A stretch of 64,000 bases of DNA. Source: an uncultured Rikenellaceae bacterium (GTDB taxonomy: Bacteria > Bacteroidota > Bacteroidia > Bacteroidales > Rikenellaceae). Each line of letters begins with the position of its first letter. Position 1 is the stretch's first letter. The notes beneath the pieces were generated by a model that saw only the letters and a program-made list of their open reading frames with translations, had not been told where the DNA came from and did no database searches. Below, piece by piece: positions 25,628 to 34,633 of this stretch. The translations under genes were made by a program, and so were the position numbers. The stretch covers positions 151,937-215,936 of the forward strand of contig CAJTLO010000004.1 in the NCBI GenBank assembly GCA_910577285.1. The letters run 5' to 3'.

Positions 25628-25888
25628 CTACTCGTTCACCGGGGTAACGCTCACGTAAGACCTGCCGTTGGTCTTCTTCGCGAACGAAACCGTACCGTCC
25701 ACCAACGCGAAGAGCGTGTGGTCCTTACCCATGCCGACATTCTCGCCGGGGTTGTGTACGGTACCGCGCTGACGTACGATGATGTTGCCGGCCTTGGCAA
25801 ACTCACCGCCGAACAATTTCACTCCGAGTCGCTTGCTTTCCGACTCACGACCGTTCTTAGAGCTACCTACTCCTTTCTTGTGTGCCAT
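25628..25888 (-). CDS. rpmA: 50S ribosomal protein L27
   Basis: 86 residues, full-length bL27. The N-terminus MAHKKGVGSSKNGRESESKRLG matches the Bacteroidota form, without the cleaved N-terminal extension of Firmicutes. GNIIVRQRGT and GMGKDHTLFALVDG are the family core. The N-terminal tail reaches the peptidyl-transferase centre. It follows rplU by 18 bp in the usual L21-L27 order. Confidence 0.98.
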   Translation of the reverse strand: MAHKKGVGSSKNGRESESKRLGVKLFGGEFAKAGNIIVRQRGTVHNPGENVGMGKDHTLFALVDGTVSFAKKTNGRSYVSVTPVNE

Positions 25889-25906
25889 CTTCTGCGAATT
25901 TTAATG

Positions 25907-26221
25907 TTAAGCGACTGTTATGTCTTCAATAAGTACCTGGGTGAGGTACTGACGGTGACCGTTCTTTACCTTATACCCTTTCCTGCGTTTTTTCTTGAAC
26001 ACGATGATCTTGTCGTCCTTGAGATGACGCAGTATCTTCGCATTCACGGAAGCTCCTTCTACTACAGGTGAGCCTACCTTGACCTGACCGTCGTTATCCG
26101 TTAGCAGGACTTTGTCGAAACTCACGGAGGAACCTTCATCCCCCTGAAGACGGTTAACATAGAGTTTCCGACCTTTCTCAGCCTTAAACTGTTTGCCTGC
26201 GATTTCTACTATTACGTACAT
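25907..26221 (-). CDS. rplU: 50S ribosomal protein L21
   Basis: 104 residues, full-length bL21, starting MYVIVEIAGKQFKAEKG. It has VLLTDNDGQVKVGSPVVEGASV and the basic FKKKRRKGYKVKNGHRQYLTQVLI that binds 23S rRNA domain I. First gene of the rplU-rpmA operon, transcribed from a full consensus promoter 37 bp upstream. Confidence 0.98.
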   Translation of the reverse strand: MYVIVEIAGKQFKAEKGRKLYVNRLQGDEGSSVSFDKVLLTDNDGQVKVGSPVVEGASVNAKILRHLKDDKIIVFKKKRRKGYKVKNGHRQYLTQVLIEDITVA

Positions 26222-26257
26222 ATATTCTTTTTAAAGAATTTTTTGCGAATCAGCGTA

Positions 26258-26289
26258 CAAAGATAACTATTTTCCGGGTACCAAGCAAA
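26258..26289 (-). promoter_or_regulatory. Promoter of rplU-rpmA
   Basis: On the minus strand TTTG (26289-26286), a 20-bp spacer and TATCTTTG (26265-26258) match the consensus. Confidence 0.8.
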
Positions 26290-26444
26290 TATCCCCCGTT
26301 TTTTTCGGCCGGCGACTCCGCACCGCATCCGTCACGAAAGGAAGCGTCTTGCGGCAATGCGGGATTTTGCTTTATTTTGCAATGGGATTCCCTCTCCCCG
26401 GCTCAGCCGAGAACCACAAAGCACGACTCACACACAGACACTTC

Positions 26445-27974
26445 ATGCACAAGCACTTCCTCACAATCGCACTCGCGCTCTTCGCGGCCGTCGCCGCGGC
26501 GCAAACCCCGCAGCACATACGTCTCGAACCGCTCCGCAACGAAAAATGGTGGGGGCTCTTTTCCGAAAGAGGGCCGGCGACTCCCTTCGTCTCCCCCTTC
26601 GGGGAGGGAACGGCCGACAGTTGCGTACGCCGCACCCCCCCTTTCATGGTCTCCAGCCTCGGACGCATCATGTGGTGCGCCGATCCGGTAGAGGTGCGTT
26701 TCGACGGTAAGGCGTTCGATCTCGTGCCGACCGGCACCGCACCCGTCATCGAAAAAGGCGGCCGGACGCTGCGCGAGGCCTACCTCTACGGCGTACACAA
26801 ATACGCCTGGACGCAAAACGCCCCGAGCACGGGTCTTCCCTTCACCTTCCTTTACGACACGGGGCTCGCCGCCGTTCCCACCGCAACGGACAGCGAGGGA
26901 CTGCTCGCCGCTGCCGACACCCTCGCAGCACGCGGCTATCCGGCCGGCATCCTGCTCGTTGCCGACGGCTGGCAGGACCCCACCGGCAAGGGGTGTTTCG
27001 ACCGCAACCTTTACGACGACTTCGGCCGGACATCCGACGAACTCGCCCGCCGCGGGTTCGGCCTCATGTTCACCGTCACCCCCGCCATTCCCGCCGCGGG
27101 ACACCGCTACGTCGAAGCACGCCGAGAGGGATTGCTGCTTACCGACAGCAACGGTGAGCCGATCGTTTCGCACACTCCCTCCGGCTACTACGCATACCTC
27201 GACCTCGCCGCTCCGCAGGCCGTCCGCTACATGGAGGAACAACTGACCCTGCTGAAGGCCGAAGGGGCGACCGCGCTCCGGTTCGAAGCCCTTCCGCACG
27301 CCGGCATACCGGAATGCGACCGGCGGACGACGACCTGCGCGGAGGCCTGGGCGGAACTCGCCGAGCACTCCGGCGCAGCCATGCTCCCCCTCTCGCCCCA
27401 CGCTCCGGCCCAGTGGCGCCCCCACTCGATCGCCCTTTCGCCGGAAATCTCGTGGGAATCCATGCGGCACGCACTCTCCGACGCGATCAACGCAGGCCTC
27501 ACGGGGCACATCTACCCCTATCTTTCGCTGGCCTCCTCGGCCGGAGAGTGCTCCGACGAGCTGCTCCTGCGGGCCGCACAACTCGCGCTGTTCATGCCCC
27601 TGGCAGCCGTTCCCGCGGACGAAAGCCTTCTCGCCTCGCCCGCCCGCCGCGAAGCGTTGCGGCGCACGGTCGCCCGACGCATGGAGCTGAACGACTACAT
27701 GGAAGAGCTGTTCCGCGAAACGAGCGCCACCGGAGAGCCGCTCATGCGCCACATGGAGTACCAGTTCCCCGGACAGGGCTTCTGGAACTGCACCGACCAG
27801 TACATGCTCGGCCCACGGTACCTCATCGCACCGGTACTCGACGACACGGGGAAACGCACCGTCCGCCTGCCGCGCGGAACCTGGACAGCCCCCGACGGCA
27901 CCCGCTACAAAGGACCGCGGGTCATCAACGTCGATGTGCGCGACGGCGCATTCCCGCTCTTCCGGCTCAAGTAG
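26445..27974 (+). CDS. GH31-like protein with degenerate active site
   Basis: 509 residues from MHKHFLTIALALFAAVAAAQ, a clean signal peptide; an earlier in-frame start lacks one. The C-terminal half is clearly glycoside hydrolase family 31-like: ISWESMRHALSDAINAGLTGHIYP, RMELNDYMEELFRETSATGEPLMRHMEYQFP, DQYMLGPRYLIAPVLDD and RTVRLPRGTW. The barrel strand that carries the nucleophile Asp (GFKFDAGE in active members) reads TALRFEALP, with Glu near residue 281. The segment that should carry the acid/base Asp (GDN..SW) reads SPEISW. The N-terminal beta domain is also short. It may be a pseudoenzyme or have changed chemistry. cysQ follows 161 bp downstream. Confidence 0.72.
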   Translation: MHKHFLTIALALFAAVAAAQTPQHIRLEPLRNEKWWGLFSERGPATPFVSPFGEGTADSCVRRTPPFMVSSLGRIMWCADPVEVRFDGKAFDLVPTGTAPVIEKGGRTLREAYLYGVHKYAWTQNAPSTGLPFTFLYDTGLAAVPTATDSEGLLAAADTLAARGYPAGILLVADGWQDPTGKGCFDRNLYDDFGRTSDELARRGFGLMFTVTPAIPAAGHRYVEARREGLLLTDSNGEPIVSHTPSGYYAYLDLAAPQAVRYMEEQLTLLKAEGATALRFEALPHAGIPECDRRTTTCAEAWAELAEHSGAAMLPLSPHAPAQWRPHSIALSPEISWESMRHALSDAINAGLTGHIYPYLSLASSAGECSDELLLRAAQLALFMPLAAVPADESLLASPARREALRRTVARRMELNDYMEELFRETSATGEPLMRHMEYQFPGQGFWNCTDQYMLGPRYLIAPVLDDTGKRTVRLPRGTWTAPDGTRYKGPRVINVDVRDGAFPLFRLK

Positions 27975-28135
27975 GCGACGGACAAAAACCGGCGTCCCGC
28001 CACAATCGGCACCGGCGGGCGTACGTTCCTTCACCGAAAGGGAAAGCTCCCGGCACACCCCGCCCGACCGCCGGAAACGGTACGAAAAATGCGGAGCGCT
28101 CCCCACACGAACAACGAAACACGACATACGGAATC

Positions 28136-28981
28136 ATGACGATCACCCAGGAACAAAAAGAGTATCTGCTGCCCAAAGCCTACAACGCCGCCATCCGGGC
28201 CGGTGCGGCCATATTGGAGATTTACGAAAGCGACGCGCCCCTCGACGTGGCCATCAAGAGCGACCGGTCGCCCATCACGGTCGCCGACCGCCTCGCCCAC
28301 TCCGCCATCCGGGAGTACCTCAGCCGCACGCGCATCCCGCTTCTCAGCGAAGAGGGACGCGAAATGCTCTATACCGAACGCAAGGACTGGGACCTGTTCT
28401 GGATGGTTGACCCGCTCGACGGAACAGTGGAATTCATCAAGGGCAACGGCGAATTCACCGTCAACATCGCCCTCATGGCCGACAACCGCCCCGTCTTCGG
28501 GGTGATCTACGTGCCCTACCTCAAACGCATCTACTTCTCCGACCCCGACCGGGGCGCTTTCCGCCGCTGCGACGTCGAAGCCGACACCGCGGCGGAATAC
28601 GACTATGCGGAGATCGTCTCGGGAGCCCGGCAGCTTCCCCTGCTCCCTCACCGCAACCGACCGTTGCAGGTGGCCGTCAGCCGCTCCCACAGCGACGGAG
28701 CCACCGACCGACACCTGGAAGAGGTACGGAAAAGCCATCCCGACGCGGAGGTGATACGCCAGGGAAGCTCCTACAAACTGTGCCTGGTCGCGGAAGGCAC
28801 CGTGGATTACTATCCGCGCACCACCGAAACCTACGAATGGGACACGGCCGCCGGAGAGGCGATCATCTCCTGTGCCGGCGGGCGCATCTACCCCCTCGAC
28901 GCCCCCGCACCGCTCCGCTACAACAAGGAGTCGCTCGTCAACCCTCCCTTCGCCTGCCGCAGCAAGTGGTTCGACGACTGA
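28136..28981 (+). CDS. cysQ: 3'(2'),5'-bisphosphate nucleotidase
   Basis: 281 residues from MTITQEQKEYLLPKAY. A longer open frame upstream is antisense-like noise running through the GH31-like gene. Inositol-monophosphatase superfamily; CysQ hydrolyses the PAP left by sulfate assimilation. Metal motifs: SDRSPITVADR, LLSEEGR with the catalytic Glu, DPLDGTVEFIKGNGEFTVNIAL, and EWDTAAGEAIISCAGG. All match CysQ rather than IMPase (FIKGNGEFTVNIAL is the CysQ form). Ends at a strong hairpin. Confidence 0.93.
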   Translation: MTITQEQKEYLLPKAYNAAIRAGAAILEIYESDAPLDVAIKSDRSPITVADRLAHSAIREYLSRTRIPLLSEEGREMLYTERKDWDLFWMVDPLDGTVEFIKGNGEFTVNIALMADNRPVFGVIYVPYLKRIYFSDPDRGAFRRCDVEADTAAEYDYAEIVSGARQLPLLPHRNRPLQVAVSRSHSDGATDRHLEEVRKSHPDAEVIRQGSSYKLCLVAEGTVDYYPRTTETYEWDTAAGEAIISCAGGRIYPLDAPAPLRYNKESLVNPPFACRSKWFDD

Positions 28982-29017
28982 CCTCGCCGGTCTGCGGCAA
29001 GCCGACCAGAATGCACA

Positions 29018-29045
29018 GGGGCGCGTGCCGAACGGCACGCGCCCC
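29018..29045. terminator. Hairpin terminator between cysQ and the Cys-rich membrane gene
   Basis: G/C-rich stem of 11-13 bp (GGGGCGCGTGC with GCACGCGCCCC) at the 3' end of two convergent genes. The T-tail is weak on both sides. Confidence 0.6.
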
Positions 29046-29109
29046 TTACGCTTTCATCTCTTTCACGGAACGAGACCGAACGGCGGTCCGCCCCGGCCGT
29101 TTGCCGGCC

Positions 29110-29379
29110 CTACGAGCGTCCCGCGGCCTCGTCTTTCCGCTCCGGCGTACAGCTGCCGCAGTCGCCGCCGCAGCCCACCTCGCACGACGAATCATCCAGG
29201 CCGTCGAGCTCCCGCGTCTCCTGAATGACGCACTTGATACCCCGTGCCCGCATATTTTCGTTCTCGCTGATCTCGGACTGGATGTTGTGCCCTTTGAAGA
29301 TCAGCGTAAGCGACATTCCCAGCACGAAAAACGCCACCAATCCCACAGCTATCGCTATGACTATTAATATTGTAGACAT
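29110..29379 (-). CDS. Small Cys-rich membrane protein (NqrM-like?)
   Basis: 89 residues from MSTILIVIAIAVGLVAFFVLGMSLTLIFKG; an upstream in-frame start is not hydrophobic. One N-terminal membrane helix (about 2-26) is followed by a hydrophilic tail ending in a Cys cluster, CEVGCGGDCGSC. Size, single helix and Cys cluster recall NqrM/DUF539, needed to assemble Na+-NQR, but the internal CGG motif of NqrM is not seen in the same place, so this is only a suggestion. The cluster could bind iron or zinc. No nqr genes are in the window. It converges with cysQ and diverges from trkA. Confidence 0.6.
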   Translation of the reverse strand: MSTILIVIAIAVGLVAFFVLGMSLTLIFKGHNIQSEISENENMRARGIKCVIQETRELDGLDDSSCEVGCGGDCGSCTPERKDEAAGRS

Positions 29380-29461
29380 ATTCTTTGCAAATTGGTCCGC
29401 ACCACGGCCTCCCCGCGGCAGAATTATTGGCACGATTTTAACTAATCCCCGGTAAAGTTAT

Positions 29462-29469
29462 TAAATTTG
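29462..29469 (+). promoter_or_regulatory. Promoter -7 box for trkA
   Basis: TAAATTTG, 37 bp upstream of the trkA ATG, in an AT-rich stretch. Confidence 0.55.
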
Positions 29470-29506
29470 TGCGGATAATTTGCGGACACTTTCATAAATA
29501 TCTCCG

Positions 29507-30844
29507 ATGAAAATAATCATTGCGGGGGCCGGCGAGGTGGGCAACCACCTGGCGAAGATGCTCAGCGGCGGCCACCACGACATAACGGTCATAGATGCCG
29601 ACGCCAAACTGCTCGACGACGTGGAGGGCATGTCCGATATCGTAACGATCGAGGGCGACTGCACCACTTTCGCCACACTCAGGAAAGCGTCCGTCCGCAA
29701 AGCCGACCTCTTCATCGCGGTAAACCACGAAGAGAACATCAACATCCTCGCCGCCATCCTCGCCAAACAGCTCGGCGCCCGCAAATCCATCGCCCGCATC
29801 GACAACAACGAATACCTCGAACCGAACAACAAGGAGATGTTCATGAACCTGGGCATCGACTACCTGTTCTACCCCGAAAAGATCGCCGCGCGGGAGGTCA
29901 TCAACCTGCTGGGACACACCTCCACCACCGAATACGTGGATTTCTCGGGAGGCAAACTCGCCCTGGTGGTCTTCCCCATAGACGCCTCCTCGGAGTTCAC
30001 GGGAAAGACGGTGGCGGAGATCAACGCGCTCAGCGGGGCGGCATTCCGCCCGGTAGCCATCAGCCGCGACGACAAGACCATCATCCCCCACTCGCGCGAC
30101 ATGTTCTACGACGGCGATACGGTCTACATCATCACCAACAACGAAGCCGCCAAGCGGGTCATGAACTATTCGGGCAAGACGAACGTTTCGATCAAGAACC
30201 TGATGATCCTCGGAGGGAGCCGTATCGGCGTGCGGATCGCCACCGAGCTGCAGGACGAACTGAACGTCAAGCTCATCGAATACAACGCCGACAAAGCCTA
30301 CAAACTCGCCGAAACGCTCGACCGGACGCTCATCATCAACGAGGACGGGCGCGACATCGACGCCATGACCGAGGAGGGAATCACCAGCATGGACGCCTTC
30401 GTGGCCGTCACGGGCCGGTCGGAAACCAACATCCTCACCGCCATGCTGGCCAAACGGATGGGTGTGAAGAAGGTCATCGCCGAGGTGGAGAACCTCACCT
30501 ACATCAACCTGGCCGAGAGCATCGGCATCGACACCATTGTCAACAAGAAACAGATAACGGCCAGCCGCATCTTCCGCTTTACGATGGATACCGACGTGCA
30601 GGCCATCAAATGCCTGACCGGAAGCGAAGCGGAGGTGCTGGAGTTCGTGGTGAAACCCGATGCGCCCATCACCCGCTCGACGGTGCGTCAGGCGGGATTC
30701 CCGGAGAACGCCATCATCGGCGGGATCGTGCGCGGCGACAAGGTCTTCATTCCCGACGCCGACTTCCGCATCAACGCCTACGACCGCGCCGTGGTCTTCT
30801 CCCTGCCGGGAGCGATCCCCAAGATAGGCAAATACTTCAACTGA
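29507..30844 (+). CDS. trkA: Trk potassium uptake protein TrkA
   Basis: 445 residues, the two-RCK form. Two tandem units each have a Rossmann nucleotide-binding domain and a C-terminal regulatory domain. The first glycine motif is GAGEVG (7-12) with IDADA and EGDCT following; the second is LGGSRIG (about 229). TrkA binds NAD(H) or ATP on the cytosolic face and gates the TrkH/KtrB K+ channel. No trkH lies within the window. It precedes the GH3-family gene by 35 bp on the same strand and may be co-transcribed. Confidence 0.96.
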   Translation: MKIIIAGAGEVGNHLAKMLSGGHHDITVIDADAKLLDDVEGMSDIVTIEGDCTTFATLRKASVRKADLFIAVNHEENINILAAILAKQLGARKSIARIDNNEYLEPNNKEMFMNLGIDYLFYPEKIAAREVINLLGHTSTTEYVDFSGGKLALVVFPIDASSEFTGKTVAEINALSGAAFRPVAISRDDKTIIPHSRDMFYDGDTVYIITNNEAAKRVMNYSGKTNVSIKNLMILGGSRIGVRIATELQDELNVKLIEYNADKAYKLAETLDRTLIINEDGRDIDAMTEEGITSMDAFVAVTGRSETNILTAMLAKRMGVKKVIAEVENLTYINLAESIGIDTIVNKKQITASRIFRFTMDTDVQAIKCLTGSEAEVLEFVVKPDAPITRSTVRQAGFPENAIIGGIVRGDKVFIPDADFRINAYDRAVVFSLPGAIPKIGKYFN

Positions 30845-30879
30845 CGGCACACCGTGGCCCGTAAACCAAACCACCGCAC

Positions 30880-32439
30880 ATGTCCGCACTCACACGACTC
30901 ATAAACCTCTACTTCACCCGCCGGCTCCGGGAGATCGACTATTTCCGCGAGCACCCCGCCGAAGTACAGGAACGCCAGTTCCGCTACCTGCTCGCCAACG
31001 GCACACAGACGGAGTTCGGCCGCGATCTGGGCATGGGCGGCATCGCCACGCAGCAGCAGTTCCGCGAGCGGATTCCCCTCTACGACTACGAAACCATCGG
31101 CGAGTTCATCGAGCGCATGCGCCGCGGAGAGCGAAACGTGCTGTGGCCCGAAGAGGCGCGGTGGTTCGCCAAGTCCTCCGGGACGACGGGCTCCAAGAGC
31201 AAATACATTCCCGTCACCCATGCCGGACTGCACCGGTCGCACATGCGGGGACCAAAAGACATCATGGCCCTCTACTGCCACCTCTACCCCAAGACCGACG
31301 TGGTGAACGGCAAGATGCTCACCCTGGGCGGCTCGAAGCGCATCGAGCGCGAAGGCGACCGCACGATGTCGGGCGACCTGTCGGCGATCCTGATAGAGAA
31401 CACGCCCGCCATCGCCAGCGTCCTCCGCATTCCCGACAAGAAGACGGCCCTCATCCCCGACTTCGACGAGAAGGTGCGGCGCATCTCGGAGCAGTCGACC
31501 CGCTGCGACGTCCGTTCGTTCACGGGCGTTCCCTCATGGAACCTGGTCATGCTCAACCGCGTACTGGAATACACCGGCAAGGACAACATTCTGGAGATAT
31601 GGCCGCGGATGGAGCTTTTCATCCACGGCGGGATGGATTTCCGCCCCTACCAGGCCCAATACCGGAAGATCATCCCCTCGCCCGACATGCGTTACATGGA
31701 GACCTACAACGCCTCGGAAGGGTTCTTCGCCATCGCCGAAGAACCGGGCCGGCAGGACATGCTGCTGATGCTCGACTACGGTACCTACTACGAATTCCTC
31801 CCGACCGACCGCATGGGCGATCCGAGTGCCGTCGTCCCTCTCGAGGGCGTGAAGACCGGCGTGAACTACGCCATGCTGATCTCCACCTGCAACGGACTGT
31901 GGCGCTACATGATCGGCGACACCGTACAGTTCGTTTCCACCTCGCCCTACACCATCCGGATCACCGGACGCACGAAACACTACATCAACGCCTTCGGCGA
32001 GGAGATCGTGATCGACAACGCCGAATCGGCCATGGACGAGGCCTGCACGGCCACCGGAGCCGAAGTGGCCGAATATACGGTAGCCCCCGTCTACATGGAG
32101 GGACGCAGCAAGGGTGCCCACGAATGGGTGGTGGAGTTCCGCACCCCTCCGGCGAGCCTGAAGGAATTCACGCACGCCCTGGACGAAGGGCTCAAACGGG
32201 TGAATTCCGACTACGAAGCCAAACGTTTCAAGGACACCACGCTGACCGGTCCCCAGATTACGGCGGTCCCGAGGGGGACGTTCGAACGGTGGCTGAGGGC
32301 CCACGGCAAAATCGGAGGCCAGAACAAGGTACCCCGTCTCTACAATGACCGCACCTGGGCCGACGAACTCATCCGGGCCGCAGCACCCGCTCCTGCGCAG
32401 CCGATCCCGGCCGGTCGCGACGGCCAAGCGAGCGCCTGA
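30880..32439 (+). CDS. GH3-family adenylate-forming enzyme
   Basis: 519 residues, similar to the GH3 auxin-responsive promoter family, members of the ANL superfamily that activate a carboxylate with ATP. Motif 1 is KSSGTTGSKSKYIPVT (about 100-115), the acyl-site motif is METYNASEGFFA, and the third is NGLWRYMIGDTVQF. The C-terminal domain follows RITGRTKHYINAFGEE. In plants GH3 proteins conjugate amino acids to hormones. The bacterial substrates are unknown, though the family is common in Bacteroidota. A Pro/Ala-rich tail ends the protein. Fairly tight spacing to trkA (35 bp) and to the kinase gene (38 bp). Confidence 0.9.
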   Translation: MSALTRLINLYFTRRLREIDYFREHPAEVQERQFRYLLANGTQTEFGRDLGMGGIATQQQFRERIPLYDYETIGEFIERMRRGERNVLWPEEARWFAKSSGTTGSKSKYIPVTHAGLHRSHMRGPKDIMALYCHLYPKTDVVNGKMLTLGGSKRIEREGDRTMSGDLSAILIENTPAIASVLRIPDKKTALIPDFDEKVRRISEQSTRCDVRSFTGVPSWNLVMLNRVLEYTGKDNILEIWPRMELFIHGGMDFRPYQAQYRKIIPSPDMRYMETYNASEGFFAIAEEPGRQDMLLMLDYGTYYEFLPTDRMGDPSAVVPLEGVKTGVNYAMLISTCNGLWRYMIGDTVQFVSTSPYTIRITGRTKHYINAFGEEIVIDNAESAMDEACTATGAEVAEYTVAPVYMEGRSKGAHEWVVEFRTPPASLKEFTHALDEGLKRVNSDYEAKRFKDTTLTGPQITAVPRGTFERWLRAHGKIGGQNKVPRLYNDRTWADELIRAAAPAPAQPIPAGRDGQASA

Positions 32440-32477
32440 TTCCGGCACCGCACCCAACCCCTTAACGTTCAGACACC

Positions 32478-33086
32478 ATGTACATCGCCATTTCAGGAAA
32501 TATCGGAAGCGGAAAGACTTCGCTGACCGAACTGCTGACCGAAAGGCTCGGCGGCACGGCGCTCTTCGAAGAGATCTCCAACCCCTATATCGCCGACTTC
32601 TACGAGGAAATGAACCGCTGGGCATTCCATTTCCAAATCTATTTTCTGGGATGCCGCATGAAGCAGGGAATGCAAATCAAGGAGCGTACGGGGTATATCA
32701 TACAGGACAGGACCATCTACGAAGACGCCTACATCTTCGCCGGCAACCTGCACGAAATGGGCCTCATGTCGTCGCGGGACTTCGACACCTACATGCGGAT
32801 TTTCGACCTTTCGGCCAACCTGATTCCCACCCCCGACCTGCTCATCTACCTGAGGGGCAGCGTACCCACGCTCGTCAGCCAGATACTCAAACGGGGACGG
32901 AGCTACGAAATGAACATCGACCTCGACTACCTGGAACGGCTCAACAACCGATACAACCGCTGGATAGACGACATCTACCCGGGCCGCGTACTGACCATCG
33001 ACATCGACCGCGAGGATTTCATTCTCAATCCGACTATCGTCGACGACACGGTAGCCTACATTAAAAGCCTCGAACAGAACTCCTGA
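32478..33086 (+). CDS. Deoxynucleoside kinase
   Basis: 202 residues, full length for the deoxyadenosine/deoxyguanosine-type kinase family, which phosphorylates deoxynucleosides in the salvage pathway. The P-loop is GNIGSGKTS (7-15) and the catalytic segment is DRTIYEDAYIFA, with the ERS-like substrate residues replaced by DRT. LLIYLRGSVPTLVSQI and RGRSYE are conserved lid and binding elements, as in dAK/dGK. Specificity cannot be read from sequence. It ends 3 bp before the rsmF-like gene, so the two are probably co-transcribed. Confidence 0.92.
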   Translation: MYIAISGNIGSGKTSLTELLTERLGGTALFEEISNPYIADFYEEMNRWAFHFQIYFLGCRMKQGMQIKERTGYIIQDRTIYEDAYIFAGNLHEMGLMSSRDFDTYMRIFDLSANLIPTPDLLIYLRGSVPTLVSQILKRGRSYEMNIDLDYLERLNNRYNRWIDDIYPGRVLTIDIDREDFILNPTIVDDTVAYIKSLEQNS

Positions 33087-33089
33087 CCC

Positions 33090-34448
33090 ATGCCCATTCC
33101 CTTTCCGCAAGCATTCACCGAACGCCTGCACCTCACCGCAGGAGCGGACACCCCCGTCCTGCTCGATGCCCTGCAAGGCACCCCGCCGGTGTCGGTGCGC
33201 TGGAATCCCTACAAAACGCAATCGCCGGCCCAGGGCACACCGGTGGCCTGGTGCCGTTACGGGCGCTACCTGCCCCTGCGTCCCTCCTTCACGACCGATC
33301 CGCTGTTCCATGCCGGAGCCTACTACGTGCAGGAGGCCTCGTCCATGTTCGTCGAACACCTGCTGCGCTCCGCAGCGGAACCCGACGGGGCCCGCATACT
33401 CGACCTGTGCGCCGCGCCGGGCGGCAAAGCCACCCTCTACGCCACCCTCGCCGGCGGCGAAGGCATCGTGGTGGCCAACGAGGTGATCCGCAACAGGGCC
33501 CTCACGCTCGCCGACAACATCCGCAAATGGGGTATCGGCAACACGGTGGTCACCAACAACGACCCGGCACACTTCGCCGGCCTGAGCGAATGGTTCGATA
33601 TCGTGGCCGTGGATGCACCCTGCTCCGGAGAGGGCATGTTCCGCAAGCATCCGGAGGCACGCGAGGAGTGGAGTGAGGCGAACGTACAGTTGTGCGCCGG
33701 ACGCCAACGCCGGATTCTGTCCGATGCGTGGGAAGCGCTCCGCCCCGGAGGGCTCCTGATCTACAGCACCTGCACCTTCAACAGGGAGGAGAACGAGGAG
33801 AACGTACGGTGGATAGCCGGAGAGCTCGGAGGCGAAGACGCCGGGGTGGCCGTACCCGCCGAATGGGGTATCCAGGAGAGCGAAGCGGACGGGATACGCT
33901 GTTTCCGCTTCTGGCCCCACCAGATCACAGGCGAGGGATTCTTCGCCGCCGCCATCCGCAAAGGGGGCCAACGGGGGCGTCCGGTCCGCCCGAAACCGCG
34001 CAAAACTCTTTTCGCCGACGCCTCGCGCAGCGAAACGGCCGAGCTCTCCCGCTGGGTAGGCCAGCCGGGACTGATGCGTTTCGCCCGTATCGGCGACAAC
34101 CTCTACGGCTACTACGCCGTGCCGTTCGCCGACATCCGCAGCATCGGCGAGCACCTCAACACCCTCCATTCGGGAGTCTGCATGGGACAACTGTTCGGAG
34201 GACGGCTGAAACCCGACCACTCGCTGGCGATGTTCCACGACCTCGCACGGAGCGCTGCCGCAGAGACGCCGCTCTCCTACGACGACGCCCTGCACTACCT
34301 GCGCCGGGAGGAGTTCTCCCCGCAGACGGCGCCCGACGAGGGCATGAACCTCATGACCTTCGAAGGGTATGCCCTGGGATGGGCCAAACGCATCGGGAAC
34401 CGCATCAACAACCTCTACCCAAAATCCCAGATGATCCTTTACAAATAA
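33090..34448 (+). CDS. RsmF-like RNA m5C methyltransferase
   Basis: 452 residues, NOL1/NOP2/Sun family. SAM motif I is DLCAAPGGKA, motif IV VDAPCSGEGMFRKHPEA with the first catalytic Cys in PCS, and motif VI IYSTCTFNREENE with the second. The C-terminal region with GYYAVPFADIRSIGEHLNTLHSGVCMGQLFGGRLKPDHSLAMF matches RsmF/YebU rather than RsmB, so the likely target is a 16S cytosine. The protein lacks the second PUA-like extension of E. coli RsmF but has a similar C-terminal domain. Confidence 0.9.
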   Translation: MPIPFPQAFTERLHLTAGADTPVLLDALQGTPPVSVRWNPYKTQSPAQGTPVAWCRYGRYLPLRPSFTTDPLFHAGAYYVQEASSMFVEHLLRSAAEPDGARILDLCAAPGGKATLYATLAGGEGIVVANEVIRNRALTLADNIRKWGIGNTVVTNNDPAHFAGLSEWFDIVAVDAPCSGEGMFRKHPEAREEWSEANVQLCAGRQRRILSDAWEALRPGGLLIYSTCTFNREENEENVRWIAGELGGEDAGVAVPAEWGIQESEADGIRCFRFWPHQITGEGFFAAAIRKGGQRGRPVRPKPRKTLFADASRSETAELSRWVGQPGLMRFARIGDNLYGYYAVPFADIRSIGEHLNTLHSGVCMGQLFGGRLKPDHSLAMFHDLARSAAAETPLSYDDALHYLRREEFSPQTAPDEGMNLMTFEGYALGWAKRIGNRINNLYPKSQMILYK

Positions 34449-34633
34449 GGGACGCCTTGCGGCAGAGGCCGGAGGACACCGCACGCGAAGGACGCCGCAC
34501 GCATCTGCGACGACACGGAACAAGGTCGGAGGAACCGGAGAAGGAGGGTACACGAAAACGACACGGGGCAGCGCACGCCCCTCTTCCGCCCCCTCGAGGG
34601 CCCGCGACGCGGAGGCCGCGAAGGCGGCAGGAA

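Noticed and set aside
32493..34553. Long minus-strand frame across the kinase and rsmF-like genes
   Set aside because: Antisense to two recognised genes with clear motifs; composition typical of a GC-rich shadow.
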